A DNA stretch of 64,000 nt, from the NCBI GenBank assembly GCA_018268055.1, contig JAFDXF010000017.1:62001-126000 (forward strand). The letters are read 5' to 3'. Made by a program: the position numbers and the translations under genes. This document shows, in pieces, positions 18,601 through 27,207 of this stretch. How positions within the stretch are numbered: the stretch's first letter is position 1; every line of letters begins with the position of its first letter. The notes below the pieces were generated by a model. The model did not search any database and was not told the origin of the DNA. It saw only the letters and a program-made list of their open reading frames with translations. This DNA comes from Bacteroidota bacterium. GTDB lineage: Bacteria > Bacteroidota > Bacteroidia > Chitinophagales > Chitinophagaceae.

Positions 18601-20163
18601 AAAAAACAAGAAGAAGAAATATTGCATTTAAGCAGGCTTTATCAATTTACCAGTCAGATTAATGAGTCGATGCTGAAGCAAGTAACAGATGATGGTATAT
18701 TTAGAGAAGCTTGTCGTTTGGCTGTGGATCAAGGTAGATTTAGAATGGCTTGGATTGCTATACCGGATGAGCATAACGGGCTCGTTAAGCCTTATGCATG
18801 GGCCGGCCATGAAAACGGGTATTTGAAAGTTTCCCAAATTATAGTATTGACTGATGAAGAAACCAGTAAAGGGCCTGTTGGCAGGGCATTCAATCATAAA
18901 AAAATTCAATACTCCAATAATATTGATAGAGACATAACCATGCTCCCTTGGAGAGAAGAAGCGATAAAAAGAAATTATCATTCTGTAATCTCTATGCCGA
19001 TTATAGTACATGCTAAATTGGTTGCGGTCTATACTTTATATATGTCTGAGGTTGATTTTTTTAATGAAGAAGAAATAAAACTCTTAAAAAGAGTTACAGA
19101 TAATATTGCTTATGCTTTAGATAAAAACCGTATCAGGGAATTAAGAAGAAAAGCAAACTTAGAACTAAAAGAAAGTGAAAATAAATTTAGAACACTGGTA
19201 GAGCAAAGTCTTGTGGGAGTTTATATTTTACAAAGAACAAAGTTTGTATATGTAAACCCGGGCTTTGAATCTATCATGGGCTATTCCAAAGATGAATTGG
19301 TGAATAATATAAGTTTCGAAAGCCTTGTTTATGAGGAAGATGTTGATAAAGCAAGAAAAAATTATTTATCGAGAATTAGTGGCGATAAACCCTCCGATAG
19401 ATACACGTTTAGAGCAGTAAGGGCCGATGGCTCTATAATTTATGTAGAAGCTTTTGTATCACGAATAATCTACAATAATAGTATTGCTGTAATTGGAATA
19501 GCAGTGGATATAACAGACAGAATAGAGGAAGAAAAACGAATTGGTAGGGCAGTAAATGAAGCACAAGAAAATGAACGTATGCAGATAGGAATGGAACTAC
19601 ATGACAATGTGAAACAGATATTGGCCGCATCTTTAATGAACCTTGATTTTATAAAAGCAAACCTTAAAGAAGAAGAAATTGTTACCGAAACCTTAGATAA
19701 TTTAAAGAGCTATACAAGAGAGGCTATTGATGAATTAAGACGCCTTTCACACCAGTTGGCCCCGTCTATTAATACAAAAGACACACTTGAAGAAAAAATT
19801 CAAAAACTGTTTCATACAATGAACAAAAATGAACAATTAAAAATTTTTGTTCATGTAGATCATTTTGACACTCCATTACATTCCGATATTCAAGTTGCCA
19901 TTTATCGTATTCTTCAAGAACAAGTGAATAATATCTTGAAATATGCTCAAGCTTCTACGATATTGATAAATGTCAAGAGGAAAGAAAATATTGTTCGTTT
20001 GATAATAAAAGATGATGGCGAAGGGTTTGACACTTCTATTCAGAAAGATGGAATTGGTTTGGAAAATATTAAAAGAAGAGTTTATGTATTAGGCGGTAAT
20101 GTGAAAATTATTTCATCTCCCGGCAATGGATGCGAGATAAGCGTTGAAATTCCTTTCTCTTAA
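15646..20163 (+). CDS. Large multi-PAS/GAF membrane sensor histidine kinase (HisKA_3, NarX/DesK type)
   Basis: 1505 residues. TM1 is at about 17-38, an extracytoplasmic region at 39-172, TM2 at about 175-195, and HAMP at 196-250. Six PAS domains then start near 252, 372, 489, 614, 871 and 1181, with two GAF-like domains near 740-862 and 998-1158. The dimerisation/phospho-acceptor helix is HisKA_3 type (MQIGMELHDNVKQ, His1319) and the ATPase domain is at about 1415-1503 (EQVNNILKYAQAS, DDGEGFD, GIGLENIKRRV). HisKA_3 kinases pair with NarL-type regulators, and two are encoded just upstream. The extracytoplasmic loop could contact the adjacent binding lipoprotein, while the PAS/GAF stack may read redox, gas or cytoplasmic signals. 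The number of sensor domains is unusually high. Confidence 0.93.
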   Translation: MSKLSDIIRPLRIRSQFILGVSAIIITLVFAFVFFTVRMQRSFLQKEDKENAISTVKSVVANVSTFFLINELDALQKLTTSLKGLQHLDYAMILSPDKTVLAHTNKKFVNSKPTDSISGTLLNIPKEQILLNNDKILDIASPIIDNYGEVAGWVRLAFDQSYIQSRLNLITRNGILFGLIAIMLSTLFVLFISSRLVKGLNQLIGVSEQINSGCTEVRANVSGGYEIKTLGKAFNKMLDQLITDKSLSDTIIRGLPGVFYITDAEGNLLRWNENLEKLSGFSSEEVARMNSKNFLDTAQYDKMLNARHQALTTGKAESEISIINKKGETRNFLISTLSVQIDNKTCLLGMAVDITVRKKAEIELEQREETLSLFVEQSPVSLAMFDTEMRYIVASPKWIEENNLQSVDIIGKCHYDLDPNITDEWKEAHRAALLKGISAQNDFDKYVNEEGKTNYIKWEIKPWYKANQSIGGIILFTQTITELVEAEQKFKSLVEKSPTGIYIQKNSRFTYVNPTLANMLEYTQDELLGMNVKNVVCDSDFHLVEENIKYREENHLSHGNYQIRIKTKTGKILWIHIYVSHVSESGNLATLGTVLNITEAKAASEKIKKSESELAAFFDNVDGAACLLDTEKRYVIFNKNFILKYQKTINKEPVVGTYYFQDYPEDIKNERYAILDRVLKGTSEELDFEYEIEGKKYFFRTLFNSIVSEGKVTGVAVYTIDLTGIKVKELQLQNANNEIGERVKELQCLYQITKLISDEQKTMYEILQESVDLIPLAFRRPEFVRARIICRGKSYTSKNFEESANKMETLIKSNDNAIGAIEIYCTAPESKGVKNLFLDEERLMIHSIADIIAGASEKRAAELAMKEQAQIFEAVVKHASEVMILLSPEFKVLLFNKTANETIKKTRGVDLSVGMDYRQFTYQEGVHIFLKMFEEALKGKISKEEFLVFTIDGKPRWIQRQLSPAYTSDGQLLGVTLLAEHIDYRKKQEEEILHLSRLYQFTSQINESMLKQVTDDGIFREACRLAVDQGRFRMAWIAIPDEHNGLVKPYAWAGHENGYLKVSQIIVLTDEETSKGPVGRAFNHKKIQYSNNIDRDITMLPWREEAIKRNYHSVISMPIIVHAKLVAVYTLYMSEVDFFNEEEIKLLKRVTDNIAYALDKNRIRELRRKANLELKESENKFRTLVEQSLVGVYILQRTKFVYVNPGFESIMGYSKDELVNNISFESLVYEEDVDKARKNYLSRISGDKPSDRYTFRAVRADGSIIYVEAFVSRIIYNNSIAVIGIAVDITDRIEEEKRIGRAVNEAQENERMQIGMELHDNVKQILAASLMNLDFIKANLKEEEIVTETLDNLKSYTREAIDELRRLSHQLAPSINTKDTLEEKIQKLFHTMNKNEQLKIFVHVDHFDTPLHSDIQVAIYRILQEQVNNILKYAQASTILINVKRKENIVRLIIKDDGEGFDTSIQKDGIGLENIKRRVYVLGGNVKIISSPGNGCEISVEIPFS

Positions 20164-20169
20164 TATTCG

Positions 20170-20862
20170 TCATATTAGTTTTACAACAAAATCACTTAAA
20201 AGCATTGTGGCCATACCGGTGATTAGTCCTAAATATATTTCTATTGGTTTATGAGTGGATACAATAAGCCGTGCTGTCAATACAAGTCCGGTGCATAGAA
20301 GGGTAATTGAAAGCCAAAATCCAAAACTCAATTGCCCATTGTACGCCAGTAGCAGCATACACATTAGCGCCACGCCCATTGCTAATGCATGCAAACTGAT
20401 TTTCATTTTAATATTGATCATCAACGCTACCCAAGAGCCTAAAAATGTAGCTAAAGCAAACGTAACTGCTTGTTGTGGTATATAAAAGTTGCCCGATATT
20501 TTATTACTATTCCACCAGATATAGGTTATCCAAAAATAATATACACCACAGGCAATCAAAGGTATGATGCGGTCTTTCTGATTATCTAAATAAATGGTTT
20601 GAATAAAACCCAAAGCTTTTAAAAGCCCTACTGTTACCAACGGAAAAAAAGTAAACATCAACACAGACATAGCCGTAACACGAAACTTATCCTGAACATC
20701 CATACCGGCAAATAAATAAGGATGTTGATACACCATAAACAATACCATATAAACAGGAACAAAGGCCGGATGGAATACATACGAAACAACCTGTGCAAAA
20801 AAACGAACGATCTTATTTTGTGGCGCCGATACTTGCTGTTCTAATTTTACTTCTTGCGTCAT
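20170..20862 (-). CDS. Multi-pass membrane protein, distantly PAP2-like
   Basis: 230 residues with about six hydrophobic helices. After an N-terminal amphipathic stretch comes VVSYVFHPAFVPVYMVLFMV and later NQKDRIIPLIACGVYYFWITY. The C-terminal half (SLHALAMGVALMCM, RLIVSTHKPIEIYLGLITG) carries histidines in places reminiscent of the PAP2 lipid-phosphatase family. A full phosphatase motif (KxxxxxxRP ... PSGH ... SRxxxxxHxxxD) is not visible, so enzymatic activity is doubtful. The gene converges on the sensor kinase gene with a six-base gap. Confidence 0.6.
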   Translation of the reverse strand: MTQEVKLEQQVSAPQNKIVRFFAQVVSYVFHPAFVPVYMVLFMVYQHPYLFAGMDVQDKFRVTAMSVLMFTFFPLVTVGLLKALGFIQTIYLDNQKDRIIPLIACGVYYFWITYIWWNSNKISGNFYIPQQAVTFALATFLGSWVALMINIKMKISLHALAMGVALMCMLLLAYNGQLSFGFWLSITLLCTGLVLTARLIVSTHKPIEIYLGLITGMATMLLSDFVVKLI

Positions 20863-20944
20863 AATATTTCAAAATAGTATGCAAAGTAAAGGAATTGCAG
20901 AGGAGTAAATATTTTTTGTAATTTTAGTAATTAAATTTTTCACA

Positions 20945-21376
20945 ATGAGGACGTGGCTTGTTTTTTTCTTCTTTTTTTTTGCTTCGCTGCAAAGTTTCTC
21001 GCAGAAATCGGGAAAAGCAAAACTGCAGGCCATGTATGATGCTATAAAAGCAGCAGACATTAAATATCCCGTTATCGTTATGGCTCAGTGTATGCAAGAG
21101 ACCGGAAGCCTTAGTTGTAAAAAATGCTGTTACCGTCATCACAACTTATTTGGCTTTTATGTGAAAGGAAATAAATGCAAAAAATTTGAATCTGATTCGG
21201 CCTGTATTGCTTATTATAAAAAATGGCAGGACAAAAGACTACCGGTTTGGAGCAAGAAAAATCCTAAAGGCACATACTATGATTTTTTACACAAAATGGG
21301 ATATGCTACCGGGGCCAAATACACTAAAGAGGTGAAGCCACATGTTATTTGGATTGAGAAAAATCTAAAACTGTAA
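20945..21376 (+). CDS. Secreted glucosaminidase-domain protein (cell-wall hydrolase)
   Basis: A short protein of 143 residues with a signal peptide of striking phenylalanine content (residues 5-12), cleaved near FSQ. The remainder matches the glucosaminidase/lysozyme-like fold: VIVMAQCMQETGSLSC with a likely catalytic Glu, then CCYRHHNLFGFYVKG, DSACIAYYKKWQDKR and MGYATGAKYTKEVKPHVIWI. Such domains cut glycan chains of peptidoglycan in the periplasm. It is the minimal domain with no binding repeats. It converges with the DHHW gene downstream, six bases apart. Confidence 0.8.
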   Translation: MRTWLVFFFFFFASLQSFSQKSGKAKLQAMYDAIKAADIKYPVIVMAQCMQETGSLSCKKCCYRHHNLFGFYVKGNKCKKFESDSACIAYYKKWQDKRLPVWSKKNPKGTYYDFLHKMGYATGAKYTKEVKPHVIWIEKNLKL

Positions 21377-21382
21377 ATGAAA

Positions 21383-22450
21383 TTATTTCTTTGCCGGTTT
21401 CTTTTCTCCTTTGAAAGCTAAATTTTTAATATCATCAATATGAAACTGAGTATGTGCTGCAAAAATATTGTTGACAAATAATAGTTCATTGATTCTTTCT
21501 GCTTTCAGCATGTCAATAAAGTTTCCTTTGTACGAACGTTGATCTACTACAATCACCTTTTCATAATTATTGGTAAGAAACGGCGCAAGAGCATTTCCAT
21601 AAGATTCTTTTACAATCGCAATTCTTCTTCCGTTTTTATGTTGCGTTTCCATTTTGCAGATGGGTAAATCGCCTTGCAGAAAAACAGAGTAACTATTATC
21701 GCCACTTGCCTGCTCTGCATACATGTGAGAAGGCGACCAAGAACCAATAACGCTGCTCCCGATGAAAAAATTAACAGTATCGGGAAATAAATAATACCGA
21801 ACAGAATCAGGATTGCTGCGCAATACAGCCGACTTTGTTAATCGGTAAAAGAAGCCGAGAAAATTTGGTTTTACTTTAGAAGGAATTGAATCTAATGTGA
21901 TGGGCGTGAGGCCTGCTGCTGTACAAAAAGTTTTGTAAGCATAATAAGCGCCCAAGCTTGTCCAGTGATGATCGGTATTGAAATAAATATATTCTGTGCG
22001 ATGTTTTCTAATTTCATCTACCGGATTCACTTTTATAATTTCAGGATCTTCTGCAGCATAAATGGCATTGATAGATTCTTTCGCCGGCTTCACCAGTTTT
22101 TGATATTTTGCTCTTACCTCAAATTCAAAGCCGTTTGGAACGACCATGTTATAAATTTTTAATCCGGGAATATGTAAACGATTATACATATTTATTACAT
22201 TGGCATAAGCCTTCCCCATACTTTCGCCACCACTGAATAATTCAAACCCGCGATTTTTATAAATAAAAACGGCTCCTTTTCTTACGCCTACATCACTATC
22301 GTCGGGTAAAATTCTGTTTTCTACAACAACAGCAACAGAATCCTTTTTGTGTGTCGTAGAATCTTTACCGGCGGAGGGTTTGTCTTTTCCTGAATTATTG
22401 CAAGAAGCAAGCAGGATAATTCCGGATAGAAGAAATAATTGAATTTTCAT
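21383..22450 (-). CDS. DHHW-family lipoprotein (AlgJ/AlgX-like, polysaccharide O-acetylation), second copy
   Basis: 355 residues with a lipoprotein signal (LLSGIILLASC). The defining DHHW motif is in YIYFNTDHHWTSLGAYYAYK (about residues 143-162), and a second conserved block is RRIAIVKESYGNALAPFL. AlgJ/AlgX-type proteins carry acetyl groups from an AlgI-type membrane acyltransferase to an exopolysaccharide in the periplasm. It is closely similar to the product of the preceding gene but lacks its N-terminal membrane anchor and ~110-residue region, having a lipid anchor instead. It is the third gene of the operon, six bases after the first copy. Confidence 0.88.
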   Translation of the reverse strand: MKIQLFLLSGIILLASCNNSGKDKPSAGKDSTTHKKDSVAVVVENRILPDDSDVGVRKGAVFIYKNRGFELFSGGESMGKAYANVINMYNRLHIPGLKIYNMVVPNGFEFEVRAKYQKLVKPAKESINAIYAAEDPEIIKVNPVDEIRKHRTEYIYFNTDHHWTSLGAYYAYKTFCTAAGLTPITLDSIPSKVKPNFLGFFYRLTKSAVLRSNPDSVRYYLFPDTVNFFIGSSVIGSWSPSHMYAEQASGDNSYSVFLQGDLPICKMETQHKNGRRIAIVKESYGNALAPFLTNNYEKVIVVDQRSYKGNFIDMLKAERINELLFVNNIFAAHTQFHIDDIKNLAFKGEKKPAKK

Positions 22451-22456
22451 AATAGT

Positions 22457-23722
22457 TTATTTCATCAGCCCTTTAATTTTTTCAATATGAAATGGTGTAT
22501 GTGCTGCAAAAATGTTATTGATAAAAAGTAATTCATTGATGCCTTCTGCTTTCAGCATTTTAATAAAATCGCCGGTATAATAGCGCTGATCCACTACGAT
22601 TACTTTTTCATAATTATTAATTAAGTAAGGCGCAAATGAATTTCCATAAGACTCTTTTACAATCGCAATTCTTCTTCCATTTTTATGCTGTGTTTCCATT
22701 TTTACAATGGGTAAATCGCCTTGCAAAAAAACTAAATAACTGCTTGACCCTTTAGCTCCTTCATTGTACATGTGTGATTTTGTCCAGCTGCCAATCGTTT
22801 CGCCACCTATAAAAAAGTTAACAGAGTCTTTGAATAAATAATAACGAACAGAATCAGGATTCTTTTCTAAAGACGGATCTCTGGTAAGTCTATAAAGTGA
22901 ACCTAAAAATGAAGGCTTTACTTTAGAAACTACGGTATCAATATTAACCGGCGTAAGGCCTGCCTGAACACAAAATGCTTTGTAGGCATAATAGGCGCCA
23001 AGACTTGTCCAGTGGTGGTCGGTATTAAAATAAATATATTCTGTTCTGTGTTGGCGGAGTGAATCTATTGCCCACACTTTTTTAATGTTTGCATCCTCGC
23101 TGTTATAAATGTTTTCTATAGCAGGCCTATTGGGCTTCTGCATTTTTGCATACTTCTCTGTAAGCTCAAACTCTAAAGCAACGGGAATGATTAAATTGTA
23201 AACCTGAATGCCGGGACTCAATGCTTGGTTATATGAATTGATAACATCGGCATAAGTTTTTCCAATACCCGGGCCACCTCCAAACATTTCAAAAGCTCTA
23301 TTCTTAAATACAAAAACACCTTTCTTTTTTTCTCCTATTGCGCCATCGTCCGGTAAGGGGCCGTCATTAATTTTCTTCTCGAGTGTATCCGGTTTCTCGT
23401 TTGCTTCAGGATTGTTTACATCCGAATAAATGATTATTTCACTTGTTTTAAATCCAATAGAGTTTCTAAATTTTTCGGATACACCAATCCATTTATCACG
23501 CAATGGAAAATTATCGGCGTAGTATTCATTTATTTTTCTGAAAAATTTTCCGCTCCAAAGCAGACTGTCAGAGTATTCGGGGAATGTAGCCAATTTGCGA
23601 TTTTCCATTACGGAAATCTCTTCCTTTTTCATGGCAAGAGAAGTCACTGCACCAATCACCAATATGGCGCAGAATATGATAATGTTTACAATGTGATGTT
23701 TTTTATTGACCGTATCGCTCAT
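22457..23722 (-). CDS. DHHW-family membrane-anchored protein (AlgJ/AlgX-like), first copy
   Basis: About 421 residues from ATG 23722 (MSDTVNKK; a GTG two codons upstream is the alternative). One N-terminal membrane helix is at about 10-30 (IVNIIIFCAILVIGAVTSL). The family N-terminal block MENRKLATFPEY and NFPLRDKWIGVSEKFRNSIG follows. Then come YIYFNTDHHWTSLGAYYAYK, SHMYNEGAKGSSSY, and RRIAIVKESYGNSFAPYL. The predicted role is O-acetyl transfer to a surface polysaccharide together with the MBOAT protein encoded nine or so bases upstream. The downstream gene is a shortened paralogue. Confidence 0.9.
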   Translation of the reverse strand: MSDTVNKKHHIVNIIIFCAILVIGAVTSLAMKKEEISVMENRKLATFPEYSDSLLWSGKFFRKINEYYADNFPLRDKWIGVSEKFRNSIGFKTSEIIIYSDVNNPEANEKPDTLEKKINDGPLPDDGAIGEKKKGVFVFKNRAFEMFGGGPGIGKTYADVINSYNQALSPGIQVYNLIIPVALEFELTEKYAKMQKPNRPAIENIYNSEDANIKKVWAIDSLRQHRTEYIYFNTDHHWTSLGAYYAYKAFCVQAGLTPVNIDTVVSKVKPSFLGSLYRLTRDPSLEKNPDSVRYYLFKDSVNFFIGGETIGSWTKSHMYNEGAKGSSSYLVFLQGDLPIVKMETQHKNGRRIAIVKESYGNSFAPYLINNYEKVIVVDQRYYTGDFIKMLKAEGINELLFINNIFAAHTPFHIEKIKGLMK

Positions 23723-23737
23723 GTTCACTTACAATTT

Positions 23738-25165
23738 TTAAAATCTGAAATAGATAAATGGATTATAACTTTTTCCTACCAATTGCGCAACGCTGATAAA
23801 TAATAATAATACATTAAACCCAATAACTGCTGTATCATAAAACCGTACACGAGTTGAATGTTTGTCAACCCATTTTTTTACCACATGATAAACGGGCATG
23901 CAAAGTACTAATGCCATGATCAGCCAAAACAAATGCGTACTTAATAAGTTTAAAACCTCTGCATTGCCATTTGCACTACCGGTAAAAGAAAATAATTTAA
24001 CTACGTAAGCACCCAGATGTTGTAAATCGGTAAAATAAAATATAACCCACCCCGGTATAATAATAGCCAACGCATAAAAATGTGCAATTACTTTTGGCGA
24101 TTTATCCAATAGCTTTTGCAGAAATGCTTTTTCCAAGGCAATAAAAATAAAGAAGTAAAGCCCCCAGAATATAAAATTCCAACTTGGCCCGTGCCACATG
24201 CCGGTGAGGAACCATACAACAAATAAATTCCAATAAACTCTTTTCTTATTTCCGCCCAATGGAATATAAACGTAATCTCGAAAAATACTTCCCAATGAAA
24301 TATGCCATCTTCGCCAAAACTCGCTGATGGATTTTGATATGTACGGATATTCAAAATTTTCTCTGAAATGAAAGCCAAACATTCTTCCCAAACCTATGGC
24401 CATATCCGAATAGCCGGAGAAGTCGAAATAAATTTGCAGCGCAAACATGACTAAACCAACCCATGCTTCAAGCGTTGATAAATGATGAATGTCTGTTAGT
24501 GTAATAATATGATTATTATCGCCCATATATTTTGCTACCATTTCGGCGGCAATATTTGCAATCACTACTTTTTTGAATAAACCAATACAAAAACGGGAAA
24601 CACCCAAACTAAAATCACGAATACTTTCTTTGCGTCCATAAATTTCTTTCTCTACGTGTGCATAGCGGATAATTGGTCCGGCAACCAATGATGAGAATAG
24701 TGAAACATACATCAAGAAGTTGGGAAAGTTGCGTTGCGCTTTAATGTCTCCTCTATAAACATCTACAACATACGATATGGTATGAAAGGTATAAAATGAA
24801 ATCCCGATAGGCAAACCGTAACCCGGTGCTTTGAAGCTGGTGCCCAGAACCGCATTCACTTGATCAACAATAAACACATCATACTTAAATGTGGCTAATA
24901 AGCATAAATTAAATACTACGGTAAATGTGACACCTACTTTTGCCCACTTGGTGCCTCGATGCTTGTCTATAAATATAGAATTTGCCCAATCTATGAGAGA
25001 AGAAAGTACTAATAATGAAATCCAAATAGGTTCTCCCCAACCATAAAAAGCCAATGAAAATACAATGAGTACCCAGTTGCGCCACGAAGCATTACCGGTA
25101 CTGTAATAAACTAAAAGGCATAAGGGCAAAAAAAGAAACAGAAATAAAAGATCGGCGAATACCAT
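23738..25165 (-). CDS. MBOAT-family acyltransferase (AlgI-like)
   Basis: 475 residues, about eleven membrane helices. The N-terminus (MVFADLLFLFLFLPLCLLVYY) and the sequence GISFYTFHTISYVVDVYRG are typical of AlgI. The MBOAT core is visible as FSGYSDMAIGLGRMFGFHFRENF, then SISEFWRRWHISLGSIFRDYVYIPLGG and VWFLTGMWHGPSWNFIFWG, with the catalytic His in the last block. It moves acyl groups, normally acetyl, across the inner membrane for polysaccharide O-acetylation. It is the first gene of the operon with two DHHW proteins, which supply the periplasmic transfer step. The polysaccharide itself is not encoded nearby. Confidence 0.93.
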   Translation of the reverse strand: MVFADLLFLFLFLPLCLLVYYSTGNASWRNWVLIVFSLAFYGWGEPIWISLLVLSSLIDWANSIFIDKHRGTKWAKVGVTFTVVFNLCLLATFKYDVFIVDQVNAVLGTSFKAPGYGLPIGISFYTFHTISYVVDVYRGDIKAQRNFPNFLMYVSLFSSLVAGPIIRYAHVEKEIYGRKESIRDFSLGVSRFCIGLFKKVVIANIAAEMVAKYMGDNNHIITLTDIHHLSTLEAWVGLVMFALQIYFDFSGYSDMAIGLGRMFGFHFRENFEYPYISKSISEFWRRWHISLGSIFRDYVYIPLGGNKKRVYWNLFVVWFLTGMWHGPSWNFIFWGLYFFIFIALEKAFLQKLLDKSPKVIAHFYALAIIIPGWVIFYFTDLQHLGAYVVKLFSFTGSANGNAEVLNLLSTHLFWLIMALVLCMPVYHVVKKWVDKHSTRVRFYDTAVIGFNVLLLFISVAQLVGKSYNPFIYFRF

Positions 25166-25337
25166 AAAAGGATGGGTTGTGGATTTGGTTTAGCATCGCA
25201 AAATACTAAATTGATTCAAGTAAATAAGAGGTGCTGACTAAAATTATTCCATAAAAATTTTGGAATTATTCTAAAATAGGGCAGCATCACTAATTTTAAG
25301 CTCACGGGAAATGCTATCTTCACACACAAAACATTTT

Positions 25338-25694
25338 ATGCAGCTAATCGCCAAACTCATACAGATATTACCCATTCAAACAGGAACCGGAAAAAGCGGA
25401 CAACAATGGAAGAAACAGGATATAATTGTTGAAACTGAAGGTCAGTACCCAAAGAAAGTTTGTGTTTCTGTATGGGGAGATAAAATAAGTGATAGCTTAT
25501 TAAAAGTGGGAACAAGTCTGAATATATCATTTGATGTAGAAAGTCGTGAGTATAACGGACGCTGGTACACCGATGTGAAAGCATGGCGTGTAGAAGCAGC
25601 CGGCGAAAATGCCGGAGCAGCACAAGCAGGCCCGATAGATGAACCCCACTTCGAAGAAGGTGATATGGGAAGTAAGGAAGACTTACCTTTCTAA
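25338..25694 (+). CDS. DUF3127 OB-fold-like protein with an SSB-type C-terminal tip
   Basis: 118 residues from ATG 25338 (MQLIAKLIQILPIQTG...). An ATG nine codons upstream is possible, but homologues start here. The DUF3127 block covers residues 5-87: KSGQQWKKQDIIVETEG, YPKKVCVSVWGDKI, SFDVESREYNGRWYTDVKAWRV. This is a small beta-barrel recalling OB folds, common in Bacteroidota and without a proven function. A low-complexity linker leads to the acidic end KEDLPF, closely resembling the partner-binding tip of SSB. The stop overlaps the convergent rpoN gene by four bases. Confidence 0.85.
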   Translation: MQLIAKLIQILPIQTGTGKSGQQWKKQDIIVETEGQYPKKVCVSVWGDKISDSLLKVGTSLNISFDVESREYNGRWYTDVKAWRVEAAGENAGAAQAGPIDEPHFEEGDMGSKEDLPF

Positions 25695-27184
25695 AGACCT
25701 TTACGCAATCTCGCTACCGGAATATTCAGCATTTCTCTGTACTTAGCCACAGTGCGACGGGCAATGTTATAACCTTTCTCTTGCAATAATTCGGTAAGGC
25801 GCTCATCGCTTAACGGCTGTTTTTTCTCTTCGTCTGCTATCAGATCGCTAAGTATCTTTTTTACTTCGCGGGTAGAAACTTCTTCACCGCTATCCGTACT
25901 GAGCGATTCGCTAAAGAAAAATTTGAGACGATAAGTGCCATACTCTGTTTGTACAAACTTGCTATTTGCCACTCGACTCACCGTGGAAATGTCGAGCCCG
26001 GTTTTCTCAGCAATATCTTTCAATATCATTGGCTTCATTTCGGTTTCGTCACCGGTTAAGAAGAAATTATATTGATGATGCATAATGGCATCCATAGTAC
26101 TGAGTAAAGTATGTTGTCGCTGTTTGATGGCATCAATAAACCATTTGGCTGCATCAATCTTTTGTTTGATAAACAATACAGCTTCTTTTTGTCGCTTATC
26201 TTTTTTGGAACCTCTGTCATATTCTTTCAGCATATCACGGTAGCCTTCGCTGACACGCAGCTCGGGTGCATTGCGACTGTTTAAGGTTAACTCTAATTTC
26301 CCTGCATTATTGGCAATAAAAAAATCAGGTACTACATAGTTTTCTGCTTTATTCACTTCGCCTACATTGCCGCCGGGTTTTGGATTAAGCCGGATAATTT
26401 GTTGCATTACGTCTTTCAATTGGTCATCGGTAATGTTTAATCCACGTTGAATTTTTTCGTAATGTTTTTTGGTAAATTCTTCAAAGTATTTGGTAATCGC
26501 TTTGATGGCAATATCTACTTTTTTCCCTTCTGCTTTTTGTTTGTTGAGCTGTATGAGTAAGCATTCTTGCAAATCCCTTGCGCCTACTCCTGCCGGCTCA
26601 AATTGTTGTATCTGCTTGATGATGTCTTCTACTTCATCTTCTGTGGCGATAATGTTTTGACGAAAAGCTAAATCATCAACAATGGCCGATGTTTCTCTTC
26701 GCAGATAGCCATCTTCGTCAATACTTCCTACTATTTGCTCGGCAATAGTTTGTTCTTTTTCTTCTAAGCGCAAAAGCCCAAGTTGATGCAGTAATGATTC
26801 GTAAAAACTTGTTTCAGTTTTAAACGGTAGTTGTCGACCTTCATCTTCTTCCGGATAATTATCATCTCGAAGTTTGTAATCCGCTACTTCATCATCACCC
26901 TCCTGCACATATTCGCTGATGTCGATATTATCATATTCGTCTTCACTACCATCTGCTTCCTCATTATTATTATCATCTGTAGTTTCGTTAAACTCATCTT
27001 TTAATTCAGTGCCATCATCTTCGTGTTTTTCATCATCTAATTCTAAGGCAGGGTTTTCTTCCAGCTCTTCTTTGATGCGGGTTTCCAAATTGGCAGTAGG
27101 CACCTGCAGCAGTTTCATCAGTTGAATCTGCTGAGGAGATAGTTTTTGTAACAACTTCTGTTGTAAACTTTGACTCAGTGCCAT
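25691..27184 (-). CDS. rpoN: RNA polymerase sigma-54 factor
   Basis: 497 residues with the sigma-54 layout: region I glutamine- and leucine-rich start (SQSLQQKLLQKLSPQQIQLMKLLQ), an acidic region II at about 45-110, a core-binding domain at 115-300, an HTH near DISTVSRVANSKFVQTEYG, and the C-terminal RpoN box ARRTVAKYREML. It directs polymerase to -24/-12 promoters and needs AAA+ enhancer-binding activators, none of which is in this window. The start follows a promoter and short hairpin described separately. Confidence 0.97.
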   Translation of the reverse strand: MALSQSLQQKLLQKLSPQQIQLMKLLQVPTANLETRIKEELEENPALELDDEKHEDDGTELKDEFNETTDDNNNEEADGSEDEYDNIDISEYVQEGDDEVADYKLRDDNYPEEDEGRQLPFKTETSFYESLLHQLGLLRLEEKEQTIAEQIVGSIDEDGYLRRETSAIVDDLAFRQNIIATEDEVEDIIKQIQQFEPAGVGARDLQECLLIQLNKQKAEGKKVDIAIKAITKYFEEFTKKHYEKIQRGLNITDDQLKDVMQQIIRLNPKPGGNVGEVNKAENYVVPDFFIANNAGKLELTLNSRNAPELRVSEGYRDMLKEYDRGSKKDKRQKEAVLFIKQKIDAAKWFIDAIKQRQHTLLSTMDAIMHHQYNFFLTGDETEMKPMILKDIAEKTGLDISTVSRVANSKFVQTEYGTYRLKFFFSESLSTDSGEEVSTREVKKILSDLIADEEKKQPLSDERLTELLQEKGYNIARRTVAKYREMLNIPVARLRKGL

Positions 27185-27207
27185 ATACGGTTCTTATTTT
27201 ATCAAAA

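Noticed and set aside
20170..20862. Active PAP2 phosphatase
   Set aside because: The three PAP2 signature motifs are not complete, so I call it only a distantly PAP2-like membrane protein.
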